Shown one piece after another: positions 1 to 9,485 of a DNA stretch of 64,000 nt. This stretch comes from CAVYXK01 sp963772445 (lineage in GTDB: Bacteria > Pseudomonadota > Alphaproteobacteria > Acetobacterales > Acetobacteraceae): contig CAVYXK010000014.1 in assembly GCA_963772445.1 (NCBI GenBank), positions 1-64,000 on the forward strand, read 5' to 3'. A program made the position numbers and the translations under genes. Under the pieces are notes generated by a model that saw only the letters and a list, made by a program, of their open reading frames with translations, did no database searches and was not told the DNA's origin. Numbering within the stretch: the stretch's first letter is position 1; every line of letters begins with the position of its first letter.

Positions 1-344
1 TGCGCCGCGGCCTCAAGGTCGATGTGGTCGTAGCCCACGCCATTCCAGGCGATCACCTTGAGGTTCGGCGACGCCTGGATCACGCGCGCGCTAAAGATTC
101 GGTGCGGTTCGGCGAAGGTGTCGACATACGCGTCGGGGTTGAGGGTCGTGGCAATGTCGATCATCTCGTCTTCGGTCAACGGGCAATTCCGGTCGTTCTG
201 GTAGACATTGCCGGCCTGGTGGAGGATCTCGAGCGCTTCAGGTAAGATTGGCTGTGTTACGAAGATGACCCGAGGGACGATTGCTCGGCACGAACGTGTC
301 TCCTCTTCGATCACCAAGATCGCTGGCCTGAATACGCGCCACAT
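1..344 (-). CDS. D-isomer-specific 2-hydroxyacid dehydrogenase, N-terminal part (runs off left edge)
   Basis: The minus strand is open from an ATG at 344 to the window edge, giving about 114 residues. It reads like the N-terminal substrate-binding domain of the NAD-dependent 2-hydroxyacid dehydrogenase family (SerA/LdhA/glyoxylate reductase group). The stretch NLKVIAWNGVGYDHIDLEAA matches the conserved N/S-G-V-G-x-D-H-I-D turn that precedes the Rossmann domain. The catalytic Arg, Glu and His lie outside the window, so the substrate cannot be named. A GTG at 314 is an alternative start. It is divergent from a decayed LysR gene at 550, a common arrangement for a regulator and its target. Confidence 0.7.
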   Translation of the reverse strand, partial: MWRVFRPAILVIEEETRSCRAIVPRVIFVTQPILPEALEILHQAGNVYQNDRNCPLTEDEMIDIATTLNPDAYVDTFAEPHRIFSARVIQASPNLKVIAWNGVGYDHIDLEAAA

Positions 345-549
345 TCAGCCGCCGGCGGGATACCGCGGCGTCCGCCCTCTCCACAACATTTTCCGACATC
401 TCCAGCTGACCAAGCCTCTTGAAAGTATCACACACCGCCGCGCGATACTGCCCAGGCTTGCTTAGCTTTGGGAAATCGTTTAATGGCCTAGCCGTTATGC
501 CCGGGCGGTATAACAGGAAGGCGTTAATGCCCCGCCCGAGGGAGGCACC

Positions 550-1331
550 ATGGACTTTCGATGGCTGCGATCATTCCAAATGATTGTCGAGCTTGGCAGC
601 TTTAATCGTGCCGCAGCGCGCCTGCACGTGGCACAACCCGCGCTAAGCCGCCAGATTGCAAGCCTCGAGCGCGAAGTCGGCATTCCAGTGGGTCTGTCCC
701 GCGTCGGCCATTAAAGGGCCGGGACACCACACGCATAGGCCTTGGGTCGACGGAAGTGGTGGCGACTGGGCATTCCTCCATCGCTCGCCGTGATGTTCCC
801 GATGACGTTCGTTCCGGATATGCAAATAGCATTCCCGAAAATTGTGCTGCTTGTGCGCGAGGCATGGACTGGCTACTTGGTCGACTGGATTGTCGAAAAA
901 ACAATTGACTATGCCGTGATATCGCGTTGCCAGCTGCGACCTAGTATGTCAGCGCTCGATCTGATTAGCGAAAGTCTTTGCTTAGTAAGTCATCATAGGC
1001 GATGCGCCAAGACAGTAACCTGGGAGTGCTGACGAAGACACCACTAGTGTTACCGAAAAAACACGGCACGCGCCTGATGGTAGATGCTGGCCAGCCCCAC
1101 GGTCACACTGGAAACCGAGGTTTTAAAGGTGATAGGGCGGTGCTAAGTAGCACGGCGTGGGACGCCGAAAATCAGCTCAAACAGGGCGCGTCGCCCCCAT
1201 CACGCGACCCGAATTACGCACTGGCATGGCACGATAATGCGGAACCACATCAGCCCGAAGCGTTTGCCTGTTGCCTCGCTCAACATCTGCGCCGGCTGCT
1301 AACGGAACCAGGGAAAGAAACCGGTGAATAA
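550..1331 (+). pseudogene. Decayed LysR-type transcriptional regulator
   Basis: An ATG at 550, after the SD-like GGAGGCACC, opens a typical LysR winged-helix start: residues 1-50 include FNRAAARLHVAQPALSRQI followed by a LEREVG segment. The frame stops at 712. Further pieces of the same protein appear in other frames: an effector-domain beginning near 760-990 (LGIPPSLA and DYAVI motifs), a PLVLPKKHG segment near 1050, and a C-terminal tail ending at 1331 resembling the usual AQHLRRLL end. Several frameshifts and probably a deletion after the HTH make it non-functional. It probably once controlled the divergent hydroxyacid dehydrogenase. Confidence 0.7.
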
Positions 1332-1511
1332 GCGGTGGTCCCGGGTGTTTGGACAGGTTTCCGGGGCGAATACACGCGCGCGAGGAGCTTGCTGTTGTCG
1401 CCTTGAGAACAGGCCCGCGTGAGAGTGGGTCAGGCTCACGGGACAAAAGGCCCAATGCGCGCCATTTTCGGCCAAGCCCACAACGGCGCGGACAGAACGA
1501 AGGCATCCGGG

Positions 1512-1672
1512 CTACACGCTGATCCGTGCCAGTACGTTACAGACCATGGTAGCGGTCCACTGGCCGCCACGTGCTGTCGAAATGTCACGCGCGGTCAGCT
1601 CGGCCGCGATCTGCGCCAGGCTGAGCCCGCGTGCCCGCATCTCCGCGATCGTCGGGCCGACGCGCCGAGCGA
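1512..1672 (-). pseudogene. Resolvase-type serine recombinase, C-terminal remnant
   Basis: About 50 codons on the minus strand carry the C-terminal helix-turn-helix of small serine recombinases: an alternating SLAQIAAELTARDI helix followed by STARGGQWTA, which resembles the usual xTARGGxW motif. The catalytic serine domain is absent. The upstream end runs directly into antisense sequence of the group II intron reverse transcriptase at about 1673, so this fragment replaced the 5' part of that gene. It is unlikely to be functional. Confidence 0.55.
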
Positions 1673-1873
1673 AGGGCATCTCGACCTTGCGGGATCGGGT
1701 CTGCATGACAGCAGCGATGCTGGTGCTGGAACCGATCTTCGAAGCCGATCTTCCATCAGAACAATATGCCTATCGTCCTGGGCGCCGAGCGCAACAGGCG
1801 GTGGTGGGAGGTGGAAGAACTGGTGTTCCGTGGCCATCCGGATGTCGTCGACGCCGACCTCGCGGACTACTTG
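1673..1873 (+). pseudogene. ltrA: Group II intron reverse transcriptase/maturase, N-terminal fragment
   Basis: The fragment encodes the reverse transcriptase segment GISTLRDRV...MLVLEPIFEADLP...QYAYRPGR, which corresponds to RT motifs 1-2 of group II intron LtrA-type proteins. One extra base near 1808 shifts the frame, after which the expected VEVEELVFRGHPDVVDADL follows. The coding sequence stops abruptly after the codons for Asp-Tyr at about 1872 and resumes at 4626 with the next expected residues (FGSIPH). The N-terminal roughly 100 residues and the 5' intron RNA domains are missing, replaced by a recombinase remnant. Confidence 0.75.
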
Positions 1874-1899
1874 GATACCGCTTCATACTACCCCCACGG

Positions 1900-4108
1900 T
1901 CATGAGGTTGGGTTGAACAGCTGGGGTTGGTGGTCTATCACCTTGATCCGGAGTCCCTTTTGTTTGCCTCGCACGATATGCACTGCCTTGAGCTCGCCGC
2001 GCTTGACACGCTGCAACACGGTCTGGCGGGAGACCCTGAGCGCGCGCATTGCTTCCCGCATTGGCAGGAAGTCGTCGCCCGCTTCGCCCTTGAACCGAGC
2101 GACGAGGGCATCGGTTAAACGGATACGCCATGGCGCGCCAGGCGTCGGTTGCTCACCGGCAATGATCCCGTCATTGAGTAAGCGGTGAAGGGTCGACGGG
2201 GCAATGCCGAGCGCCGCGGCAGCCTTCCTGATGGTCAGCAATTCGCCGCCGGGCTCTTCAGTTCCGTGCTCGAAGCACGGAATATTCCAATGGTTGCGCA
2301 GGCTACCGACGTGGCTCGTCTCGAATCGATGACCATAGGCCGTGCTACGCCCCTGCCGATTAAGGATGCCTGCAATGACGCTGTCGGGGTAATAGCGGGC
2401 CAACCGGCGAATGAGCGCGATCGTGTCCTCGTCGGTGCGGATGGTCGCCGGCCGTGAACGTGGCAGTGTTGAGTTTATTTCATCGAGTGCGCCACCCTTC
2501 CAGCGAATCACAAGATGCGCAGCGGCTTTGTCGCGCTCAACTTTGATGGTGATCTCTTCAACCAGCGCTCGTAGCAGTTCTTTCCGATCGCGTGATGTGG
2601 TGCTTGCGGCGTGCCAAACTCTGGCGAGATCGGGCCCGATCGAAAGCAAATGATCGCGCTCCGCCTGAGTGATACACGCGGGCGCTCTTGCTCGCGACGC
2701 GCAAGTTCAGCCTTTGCGGCTTCAAGAGCGCTTAGCTTTTCCTCCCACTCGCGCTCCAGTCCACGAGCTACAAGGCGATTGTCCGGGTCAACAGCACGAT
2801 ATCGTCGCTCGGCACGGCTTGCTTCATAACTTGCTCGCTCGACACCAAGGCGCCACTGCTTGAGCACAGCCTCGCGATCTGCTTCAAGCCGTTCCGCGGC
2901 CCCGATACTGGCAGCCAGCTTCGCTGGCTCGAGGATCGCAAGAAATCTCTGTGCACGGCGTCATCGATCTGAACGCCACCAACATTGAGGCAATAGACCC
3001 CGCGGCCTTCGACAATGATCTTGCCGGGGCAGTGGTAGCCAGGCGACGACAGCCGACCATGGTAGTGTGTTCGAAGCCGACGCCCGCAATGACCGCAACG
3101 GGCGAGACCCTGCAGCAGGGCACTGCCTTCTCTCACAGCGCCATCCTCCTTGTGGGGTCCTGGTCGGGTATTCCGCGCGATGCGCGCCTGATTGGCCTCG
3201 TAGGTCTGCCATTCTATGAACCCAGGATGATGGTCCGGGATGAGCACCTGCCAGTCGGAACGGGGAAGATGCCGGATGCGCTTATGCCGCCTGCCTCCAG
3301 CATCCAACACCGTCTCGGTGCGGGTCTTTCCGTAGGCGTAGGCACCGGCATAGACGGGATTGGTCAGCACATGGTGAATGGCCGTGTAGCTCGCGTCGAC
3401 CCAGCGGATGTCGTGGCCCTGGTGCATCTGCAGCGGAAACGGCAGACCTTCAGAACGGAACCAGAGCCAGACGCGGCGGGCCGAACCGGTCTCGGCAAAT
3501 TTGGCGAAGACGCTGCGAATGGCCGTCACGACAGCTTCGTCTGGGTGGAAACGGACTTCGCCGTCGGCGTCGCCCCAAACAAAGCCGACCGGCAAGCCGC
3601 GCCGGAGTTCGCCGCGTGCGGCCTTGTTGCGAATACCGCCATTCAAACGTGCGCGCAGCACGTAGAATTCAGCCTCGCTCATTGTCCCCTTCAAACCGAG
3701 CAAGAGTCTATCGTTGAAAAGCCCCGGATGGTAGATGCCATCCGCGTCGCCGATCAACGTATCGCTAATGCCGGCAAGATCGATGAGGCGATACCAGTCG
3801 GCGTTGTTGCGCGCGAGGCGAGATACTTCAAGACCGAGCACGATGCCGACATGGCCGAGCGCCACCTCAGCGGTCAGGCGAGCAAACCCTGAGCGGACAA
3901 CCGCGCCCGAACCAGAAAGACCAAGATCCTCGTCGATGACAACGATCCGGTCATCGGACCAGCCAAGTTCGCGGGCCTTGATTGTCAAGGCATACTGTCG
4001 GTCCGTTGATTCACGATTGTGCTCGACCTGACTTGGGCTGGACTGGCGCAGATAGACGATCGCCTGACGGGCGAGGTGACTTGCGGCGATCTTGGCGTGC
4101 TCAGTCAT
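1900..4108 (-). pseudogene. Large serine recombinase (two frameshifts)
   Basis: Starting at ATG 4108, this encodes a roughly 735-residue large serine recombinase in three frames. Visible domains are an N-terminal resolvase domain (AIVYLRQSSPSQVEHNRES with the catalytic Ser, LEVSRLARNNADW), a recombinase domain (residues about 170-290) and a zinc ribbon (CGHCGRRL...YHC). A coiled-coil follows, and then a C-terminal tail with two helix-turn-helix segments (LTIRKAAAALGIAPSTLHRL and MREAMRALRVSRQTVLQRV). A missing base near 2937 and another near 2670 break the frame. With both corrected the protein is complete, so these may be sequence errors. It probably moved the element it sits in. Confidence 0.8.
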
Positions 4109-4286
4109 TGCTCGCCTCCTTCTCCTGCTCGGCGGCCAGCATCTCGGCGATGAGGCGCGCGAGAACCGCCAGCGCTGTCAGGCGCGAGGTCTCGTCGATG
4201 TCGTCCCAAGCGGTTGATGGGCGATCTGGCGTTGAGATCTCCGGCGGCTGATTGGGAGGATTGAAAAGCCCAAGTCTCAGTTGCAT
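4101..4286 (-). CDS. Small accessory protein of the recombinase element
   Basis: This 61-codon gene starts at ATG 4286. Its C-terminal half, DDIDETSRLTALAVLARLIA, forms an amphipathic helix. It overlaps the recombinase start through ATG/TGA spacing and lies inside the upstream accessory gene in another frame. Small genes with this acidic-helix ending commonly sit directly upstream of large serine recombinases in alphaproteobacterial elements, but I know of no established function. A role as a recombination directionality or helper factor is only a guess. Confidence 0.45.
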   Translation of the reverse strand: MQLRLGLFNPPNQPPEISTPDRPSTAWDDIDETSRLTALAVLARLIAEMLAAEQEKEASND

Positions 4287-4581
4287 CGTGGCGCTCCATT
4301 GGCAAAACCAGTTGGTCGAGTCGGCTTTGCAGAGCGTCGAGGACCTTGCGCAGGTGGAGCAAATCGTGGAGCCGAGCGAGGTAATCCGCCGCCAAGTCGT
4401 GGTCAGAGGACAAGGGATCCGCGCAGCCATCCCCGTCCCAATCAGTCCATCTTGCCGGAATGAGCGAGCGGCTGCCGTCAGGTAAGCTTACCAGCACGAA
4501 CAAAATGCCACGGCGAAAAAGACTGCTAATCGCCGCTAAGCTCTGACCGTCGAAAGCGTGACCCTTCCGGATGATTGTCAC
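4105..4581 (-). CDS. DUF5372-like accessory protein of the recombinase element
   Basis: A 158-codon gene from ATG 4581 whose first 60 residues (a GHAFDGQSL beta segment, then a LVSLPDGSRSLIPARWTDW strand) resemble the DUF5372 proteins found beside transposon-type serine recombinases. The C-terminal half is rich in Arg, Asp and Ser and looks like out-of-frame translation over the adjacent small gene. A frameshift may therefore have lengthened it artificially, with the true stop nearer 4280. It is first in a three-gene minus-strand operon with the recombinase. The function is unknown. Confidence 0.45.
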   Translation of the reverse strand: MTIIRKGHAFDGQSLAAISSLFRRGILFVLVSLPDGSRSLIPARWTDWDGDGCADPLSSDHDLAADYLARLHDLLHLRKVLDALQSRLDQLVLPMERHDATETWAFQSSQSAAGDLNARSPINRLGRHRRDLAPDSAGGSRAPHRRDAGRRAGEGGEQ

Positions 4582-4625
4582 CCTCGGCGGGATTTGGTGG
4601 TGATGGGTAATCTGTGGCCGCTTCT

Positions 4626-5439
4626 TTCGGCAGCATTCCCCATACCGAACTCATGATGTCGGTAGCGCGCAGGATCGTTGATCGGCGCGTACTGCATCTG
4701 ATCAAGATGTGGCTGGAATGCCCCGTGGAAGAAACCGACCAACGAGGCCGGAAGACACGGACGACGGAGGCGCGGGACAATCGACGCGGCATCCCGCAAG
4801 GCTCACCCATCTCACCGCTGCTGGCGAACCTTTACATGCGCCGGTTCGTGTTGGGGTGGAAGAAGCTCGGGCTGGAGCGCAGCCTCGGCTCGCGCATCGT
4901 GACCTATGCGGACGATCTCGTGATCCTGTGCAGGAAGGGTAAAGCCGAAGAGGCCTTGCAGCATCTGCGCGGGATCGTGGGCAAGCTGAAGCTAACGGTC
5001 AACGAGGAGAAGACACGCATCTGCAAGGTGCCGGAAGGCAAGTTCGATTTCTTGGGCTACACGTTCGGTCGGATGTATTCGGCGAGAACCGGCCAGGCAC
5101 GCCGGGCACCGGCCATCGAAGAAGAGCATCACGCGTGCGGTTGAGAAAATCCACACGCTGACCAACCGAGCGGGATCATGGCAAGAGACCACAGAGCTGG
5201 TAGACAAGCTGAATAGCACGCTGCGCGGTTGGGCGAACTACTTTAACGTAGGCACAGTCAACAAGGCGTATCGGGCGCTCGACAACTACACGGCTGTGCG
5301 GTTGCGTCGGTGGTTGCGCTTCAAGCATAAGGTCAGACGGAGCAGGGGCGGAGCCTATCCACTCTCGCACCTCTACGGGTATTTGGGGCTGGTACGCCTG
5401 ACCCGGCTTGGGCACGACGTGTCGTGGACGAAAGCGTGA
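4626..5439 (+). pseudogene. ltrA: Group II intron reverse transcriptase/maturase, C-terminal fragment
   Basis: The reading frame continues the fragment at 1673-1873 from FGSIPH through the RT core: NRRGIPQGSPISPLLANLYM (motif 4 region) and the catalytic YADD box in SRIVTYADDLVILC. Next come KLTVNEEKT and DFLGYTFGR, then, after a one-base loss near 5105, the GIIM maturase domain (LRGWANYF...NKAYRALD). It ends with the RLTRLGHDV tail at TGA 5437-5439. The RT active site is present, but the gene is split and frame-shifted. The intron RNA continues just downstream. Confidence 0.8.
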
Positions 5440-5451
5440 GGTCTTGTCCGA

Positions 5452-5484
5452 GAGCGTGGTGCGGGAAATTCGCACGCCACGTTC
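5452..5484 (+). ncRNA. Group II intron domain V
   Basis: Thirteen bases after the maturase stop lies a compact hairpin beginning GAGCGTGGTGCG and ending CGCACGCCACGTTC, closed by a GGAAATT loop. The length (about 33 nt), the 5' AGC and the 3' GTTC match group II domain V, the catalytic hairpin. The sequence that follows to about 5590 should be domain VI and the intron 3' end. Domains I-III at the 5' side are missing, so the intron cannot splice on its own. Confidence 0.65.
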
Positions 5485-5659
5485 GATGAGAGGGGTGTGG
5501 AAACGGAGCTACGGTCGAGCCATTAAGGCACCGCCAGACGAAAGGGGCGGCAACGGATATGCCCGACCTAACGCCACCGCGCCACATCCCTACTCTACCC
5601 AATCCGGCCATCACACAGCGCGGTCTGAGAAAGCCAGGTGTCGGACACGTCGCAAAGTG

Positions 5660-6929
5660 TCACGCCCCTGCGCGGAGCGCGACCACCTTCGCCGCCCCCG
5701 CCTCGATCCCGTCCAGCGTGTCCGCCAGTCGTTGGAGCGCTGCCGCCACCTGCGGCCGGTAACGGCTCCGGTTGTACGTGGCAGCCAACGGCGAGCGGAT
5801 GCTGACGTGGTTCAATGCTGCTTCGATGATGTCCGGTAGCTCGCCCATTTCGCCGAGCATGGTCGCGCCGGTTCGGCGTAGATCGTGACGCGTTGGAATT
5901 GACGAGCCGTCGTTCATGACGACAGCGCCACTTTTCGGCTCTTTCCTGCCGAGCCCGCTCGCAAGGATGAGGCGCTTCGTCTCGCGATCCCAGTTGCCGA
6001 GAGGTCCGCCAGCGCGCGTGCGGAAGACTAGCGCATTGAGGTCCAGCTTGGCCGGTCGGCGGTTCCGAAGCAGATCGAGCGCCTGACGGGGCAGCGGAAC
6101 GACGTGCGGCTGGTCGTTCTTCGTCTTGGAGATTGTCCATGTGCCGACGTGGCAGTCCACGTCGCGCCAGCGCGCTGAGCATGCTTCCTCGCGCCGACAC
6201 AATGTCAGCAGCATGAACAGCATCGCCACGCCGTATGGGCGCTCGGAAGCCCGTAGGGCAGGCAGCAGCTTCGTGAGCTCGTCCTGGCTCAGGATACGCT
6301 TGCGGCGCTCTACAGCGCCTTCTGCGGGCGGGCAAAGTTGCGTTAGCTCGGTTGCCGCATAAAGCCGGCCAGGTGCCGCGGCCCATTTGAGCGCCGGCCG
6401 AACCGAGCGCACGACAAAGGCGGCGCTCTTAGCTGAGGGGTAGCTGTCCACGACGGCCTGCATCTGACCGACCGTCAGTTCTGCAACTGGACGCGGCAGC
6501 AAAGGCCGGAGCACCAACTCTATGCGCTTGCGAACTCTCTGACCACGCCTTCTGCTTGGCGCCGACCTTCTGCCCGTATAGATCGAGCAACGCTCCGAGA
6601 GTGCCTACACCGGTCTTCGCCTCGGCTCCCCTTGCGCGCTCAATACGACGCTCCGCAATAGGGTCGATGCCGTCCTGCCTAACCCTGGTGTGCAGCGCAC
6701 GGGCGGCGCTCCTGGCTTCACTGACGCCGACCGCAGGGTACCTGCCGATCGGGAAGCGCCGCATCCGCCCATGACGGTCCCGGCACGCCAGCGCCCAGGT
6801 TGCTGTCCCGGCGGGCGTGACGCGGAGCCGGAGGCCAGGGCAGCCAGCATCCGATAGGTCTTTCCGGCCTGCCCCCGATGCCTCTCGTAGAGCTTTGGTG
6901 ATCGCCGTTTCCGTCAACCGCACCGGCAT
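5660..6929 (-). pseudogene. Tyrosine integrase of a tRNA-targeted genomic island (one frameshift)
   Basis: From ATG 6929 the protein starts with a DUF4102-type arm-binding domain (LTETAITKAL...GCPGLRLRV...FPIGRYPAVGVSEAR), then a core-binding domain and a catalytic domain. Catalytic residues are visible: Arg in LLTLCRREE, Lys in TISKTKN, the HxxR box in RHDLRRTGA, His in ALNHVS and Tyr near the end of YNRSRY. One extra base near 6540 shifts the frame. Removing it restores a continuous protein of about 420 residues, so the gene may be intact in the organism. It lies 190 bp from a tRNA 3' fragment, as expected for its attachment site. Confidence 0.8.
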
Positions 6930-7120
6930 GTCGTTGCGATCCTGTTCGTTCGGGGCTTCAATGGGGCTTCAGCGGGGCTTCAACACCTGGGGATGATCCG
7001 GGATGCAGCCGGACGCATCCTGCCGGGGCTTCACTCGAAAAGCAACGGTTTTCTGGGGGATACGCGGACATTCTGGGACAAGCCGGAACGGTCGTGGACA
7101 CTCGGCAGGATGCCTAGCCT

Positions 7121-7170
7121 CAGAATTCCTAATCCTGGGGCCGTGGGTTCGAATCCCGCCGGGGACGCCA
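7121..7170 (+). other. tRNA-Arg(CCU) 3' fragment, probable island attachment site
   Basis: The sequence reads as the 3' two-thirds of a tRNA: an anticodon arm with loop TTCCTAA (anticodon CCU), a T-arm GTGGGTTCGAATCCCGCC and an acceptor strand ending GGGGACGCCA. The matching 5' acceptor GTCCCC and a proper D-arm are not found upstream, so the tRNA is incomplete. A repeated tRNA 3' end beside an integrase is the standard sign of att-site duplication. This copy would be the right-hand end of an island extending left past position 1. Confidence 0.65.
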
Positions 7171-7448
7171 TTTCGGAACAGAACTCCGAGCGGCACGATA
7201 GCGTGTCAGTTCACTTTGAAGTTGTCGATAGGCGCTAATTGAAAACTCTATGTAAGCTTTCAGGAGATCGACTCCTCGAAGGGGCTGGCCGCGGAATGGA
7301 CAAGCTGTCGCCTGTGATGTGGGAGAGACCGGTTGTAATCCACTCCGCTCACCGAGCAGTATTCAGAACTCCGTCTCCGCACCAAAGCACGGTCAGAAAT
7401 GGGCACCCCTCAACGCGTCCGACGCCCAGTGAAGGGCGCCGCACGGCG

Positions 7449-7856
7449 TTACACGTCGGTCTTGGGTGGCTCGTACCGTGCAAGCTGGATGACGTGCTTG
7501 TCCAGCTCGTCGAGGGTTTTGACGGTGTCGTTCCAGCCCTCTATCGCCTCGTCCAGTCCCCCGGTAAGCAGGTCCACAGCCTTCTTGATCTTGCCCTGGT
7601 CCTCCTTGTCCTCGGAGTTGAGGCCGAAATCCTCCTTTTCAATCTTCGCCTTGAACTGCTCCAACGCGTTGCTAAGGGCGGATGAATGGTTTTGTAGGTC
7701 CAGAATGCTCGCCTCGATCTCGTCCTGCGCGTTCTTGAATGTCGCGTGAGCCTTGTCGAAGTCGGACCGCGCCTTCAGAACCGTCTTCGGCAAGTCCGGG
7801 ACTTTCGCGTCCTTGCCCAAGATTTTGAGCGCATCGGCCTTGGGATAGCTCTCCAT
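7449..7856 (-). CDS. Hypothetical coiled-coil protein
   Basis: A 135-residue acidic protein from ATG 7856, preceded by a good SD (GGAGG, 7 nt spacing). Residues 30-110 are almost entirely helical and rich in Lys, Glu, Asp and Leu (KARSDFDKAHATFKNAQDEI, EQFKAKIEKEDFGL). There is no signal peptide or membrane segment. It lies just outside the tRNA fragment and has no recognisable partner. I do not recognise the family. A cytoplasmic scaffold or effector-like helix bundle is possible, but nothing shows it. Confidence 0.5.
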   Translation of the reverse strand: MESYPKADALKILGKDAKVPDLPKTVLKARSDFDKAHATFKNAQDEIEASILDLQNHSSALSNALEQFKAKIEKEDFGLNSEDKEDQGKIKKAVDLLTGGLDEAIEGWNDTVKTLDELDKHVIQLARYEPPKTDV

Positions 7857-8078
7857 ACGGCCGCCTCCGTCCTCGTTGCGGCCCGATGCGGTCCGCTATC
7901 TTTCGAGGATGGATGATTGCGGGGGGCGCTGTCTAGGGGTTCTCGTCCCCAACATTCAGGAAGGCTATGATAGCGTTCCGGCGCGCTGGCGGCACGGACT
8001 CCGATGTTGTCATGGAGACACCAGGCTGTCCGGCTGGCAATCACCGCATCGTTAACGATGATGACCGCGCGGTGGTCT

Positions 8079-8453
8079 CTAGCCACTGCTCGTCCGAGGT
8101 GCGCGTGCCGTAGATGAAACCGACGTTGGGATTGCATCGCGATCCGGTTCCGCGTCGGAGCCGCAGACCTGGGCCGGATCCCACAGCCATTCGCACGCGC
8201 GGCAGTCGCGGCCCTCGGCATCGCACTGATGCACAGCCGATATTGGGGCTGCGCAGCCCGACAGGCCCTCGGTTAGAACGAATGGGCCAAACTCCTTCAT
8301 CAGGACGGCACTCGCGCGGGCGCTCACGGGGATGACCGCTTGCCGCGCAAGAGCGATCAGCGTCGTTATGGCGGGCCGCCTGACTGTCGGATCGTCGCTT
8401 TTGATGGCCTGAGACGACAGGAAGTGAGCAGAAGCTTGTTCCTCTACAGACAT
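8079..8453 (-). CDS. Hypothetical protein with Cys cluster
   Basis: A 124-codon gene from ATG 8453 with an SD-like GAAGGA seven bases upstream. The N-terminal 65 residues look like genuine protein (helical, SVEEQASAHFLSSQAI, TLIALARQAVIPVSARA). The middle has several cysteines (CAAPISAVHQCDAEGRDCRA). The last 25 residues are Ser/Arg-rich and may be out of frame. No family is recognised. It is the least certain gene between the integrase island and livF. Confidence 0.35.
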   Translation of the reverse strand: MSVEEQASAHFLSSQAIKSDDPTVRRPAITTLIALARQAVIPVSARASAVLMKEFGPFVLTEGLSGCAAPISAVHQCDAEGRDCRACEWLWDPAQVCGSDAEPDRDAIPTSVSSTARAPRTSSG

Positions 8454-8701
8454 GAATTTTTCCTTCGTCGAACAACCGCACTCGCTGCGGCGCTCCCGCT
8501 CAGTCTTCGGGAAGAGGTGGGGAGCCTGGTCATCATAGGACCTGCCGATTGCCGATTGGTGAAGCCGAGGCTCGGGACAGGCTGAAGGACTTGCTACGCG
8601 ACTTCGGATCATTCCGATGCCAGTCACCGACGCAAGCGTCGTGTCATCCCGCGTCGAGCACGTCGCCAGCCCGTCTTCACACGAGCATCGTGCAGGTGGA
8701 G

Positions 8702-9439
8702 CTATCCGTCATGACCCTCTATCGCCGCCGCCCGGCCGCCGAGATACGCCGCGCGGATGCGCTCGTCCGAAAGCACGGCTGCAGCAGAACCGCGAAACGC
8801 CACGCGTCCGGTCACCAGCACATAGGCGAGTGACGCGACCGAAAGCGATCGCCTGGCATCCTGCTCGATGACAACCAACGACACTCCCAGCGCAGCGATG
8901 CGTCGTATATGTTCGAATACCTCGTCGGCCCGCAGCGGCGACAGCCCAGCCGACGGCTCGTCCAAACACAGCAGGCGCGGCGAGACCATCATCGCTCGCG
9001 CCATCGCCAACAACTGGCGCTCGCCGCCGGAAAGCGTGCCGGCATGCTGCGATCGCCGCTCCCCGAGGACCGGGAACAGGTCGCATATCTGATCCAACCT
9101 CACGGCGAGCTCCCGACGCGGCAGCGAATATCCGCCCATCTCCAGGTTTTCGCGCACCGTCAGCGGCCGGAACACGTTAGTAAGCTGCGGCACATAACCG
9201 ATCCCCAGGCGAGCGCGCGAGGTCGGCGACATTCCGGTGATGTCATCGCCATCAAAAACCACGCGGCCACGCCGCGCGCGCACATACCCAAGCAGCGTGC
9301 GGACAAACGTGCTCTTGCCGCAGCCGTTCGGACCCAGGATGGTCACGATCTGCCCGGCATCGACGCTGAAATCGATCCCGTGGATCACCTCATTGGCGCC
9401 GTAGCCTGAATGAACATCGGTGACCGTCAGCAGGTTCAT
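8702..9439 (-). CDS. livF: Branched-chain amino acid-type ABC transporter ATPase LivF
   Basis: A 245-residue ABC ATPase. It shows Walker A GPNGCGKST, a Q-loop at YVPQLTNVF, signature LSGGERQ, Walker B LLCLDEPSAGLS and a switch His replaced in VVIEQD, the usual LivF pattern (Q/D in place of H). The start at ATG 9439 begins MNLLTVTDVHSGYG, typical for LivF; a longer upstream frame has no such similarity. It follows livG by 46 bp on the same strand. No LivH, LivM or LivK gene is nearby in this window, so the substrate of the HAAT-type transporter is unknown. Confidence 0.85.
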   Translation of the reverse strand: MNLLTVTDVHSGYGANEVIHGIDFSVDAGQIVTILGPNGCGKSTFVRTLLGYVRARRGRVVFDGDDITGMSPTSRARLGIGYVPQLTNVFRPLTVRENLEMGGYSLPRRELAVRLDQICDLFPVLGERRSQHAGTLSGGERQLLAMARAMMVSPRLLCLDEPSAGLSPLRADEVFEHIRRIAALGVSLVVIEQDARRSLSVASLAYVLVTGRVAFRGSAAAVLSDERIRAAYLGGRAAAIEGHDG

Positions 9440-9485
9440 CGCATCGAACCGGCGCCCCACCGTACCCGTCGAGCGGCGTCCGGCA

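Larger units (their letters stand above)
1872..4627. mobile_element. Serine-recombinase element inserted in a group II intron RT gene
   Basis: Foreign DNA of about 2.75 kb separates two parts of a reverse transcriptase gene that would otherwise be continuous. The left flank ends in GACTACTT and the right flank resumes at TTCGGCAGC, so the dinucleotide TT appears at both junctions. A two-base crossover is what serine recombinases leave, so this is consistent with insertion by the encoded enzyme. The cargo is only three minus-strand genes: two small accessory genes followed by the large serine recombinase. No long terminal inverted repeats are obvious. The exact ends are uncertain by one or two bases. 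Confidence 0.6.

Noticed and set aside
7094..7170. A complete tRNA-Arg gene ending at 7170
   Set aside because: The 5' side of the acceptor stem (GTGGACA) does not pair with GGGGAC and there is no normal D-arm, so only the 3' part is a tRNA.
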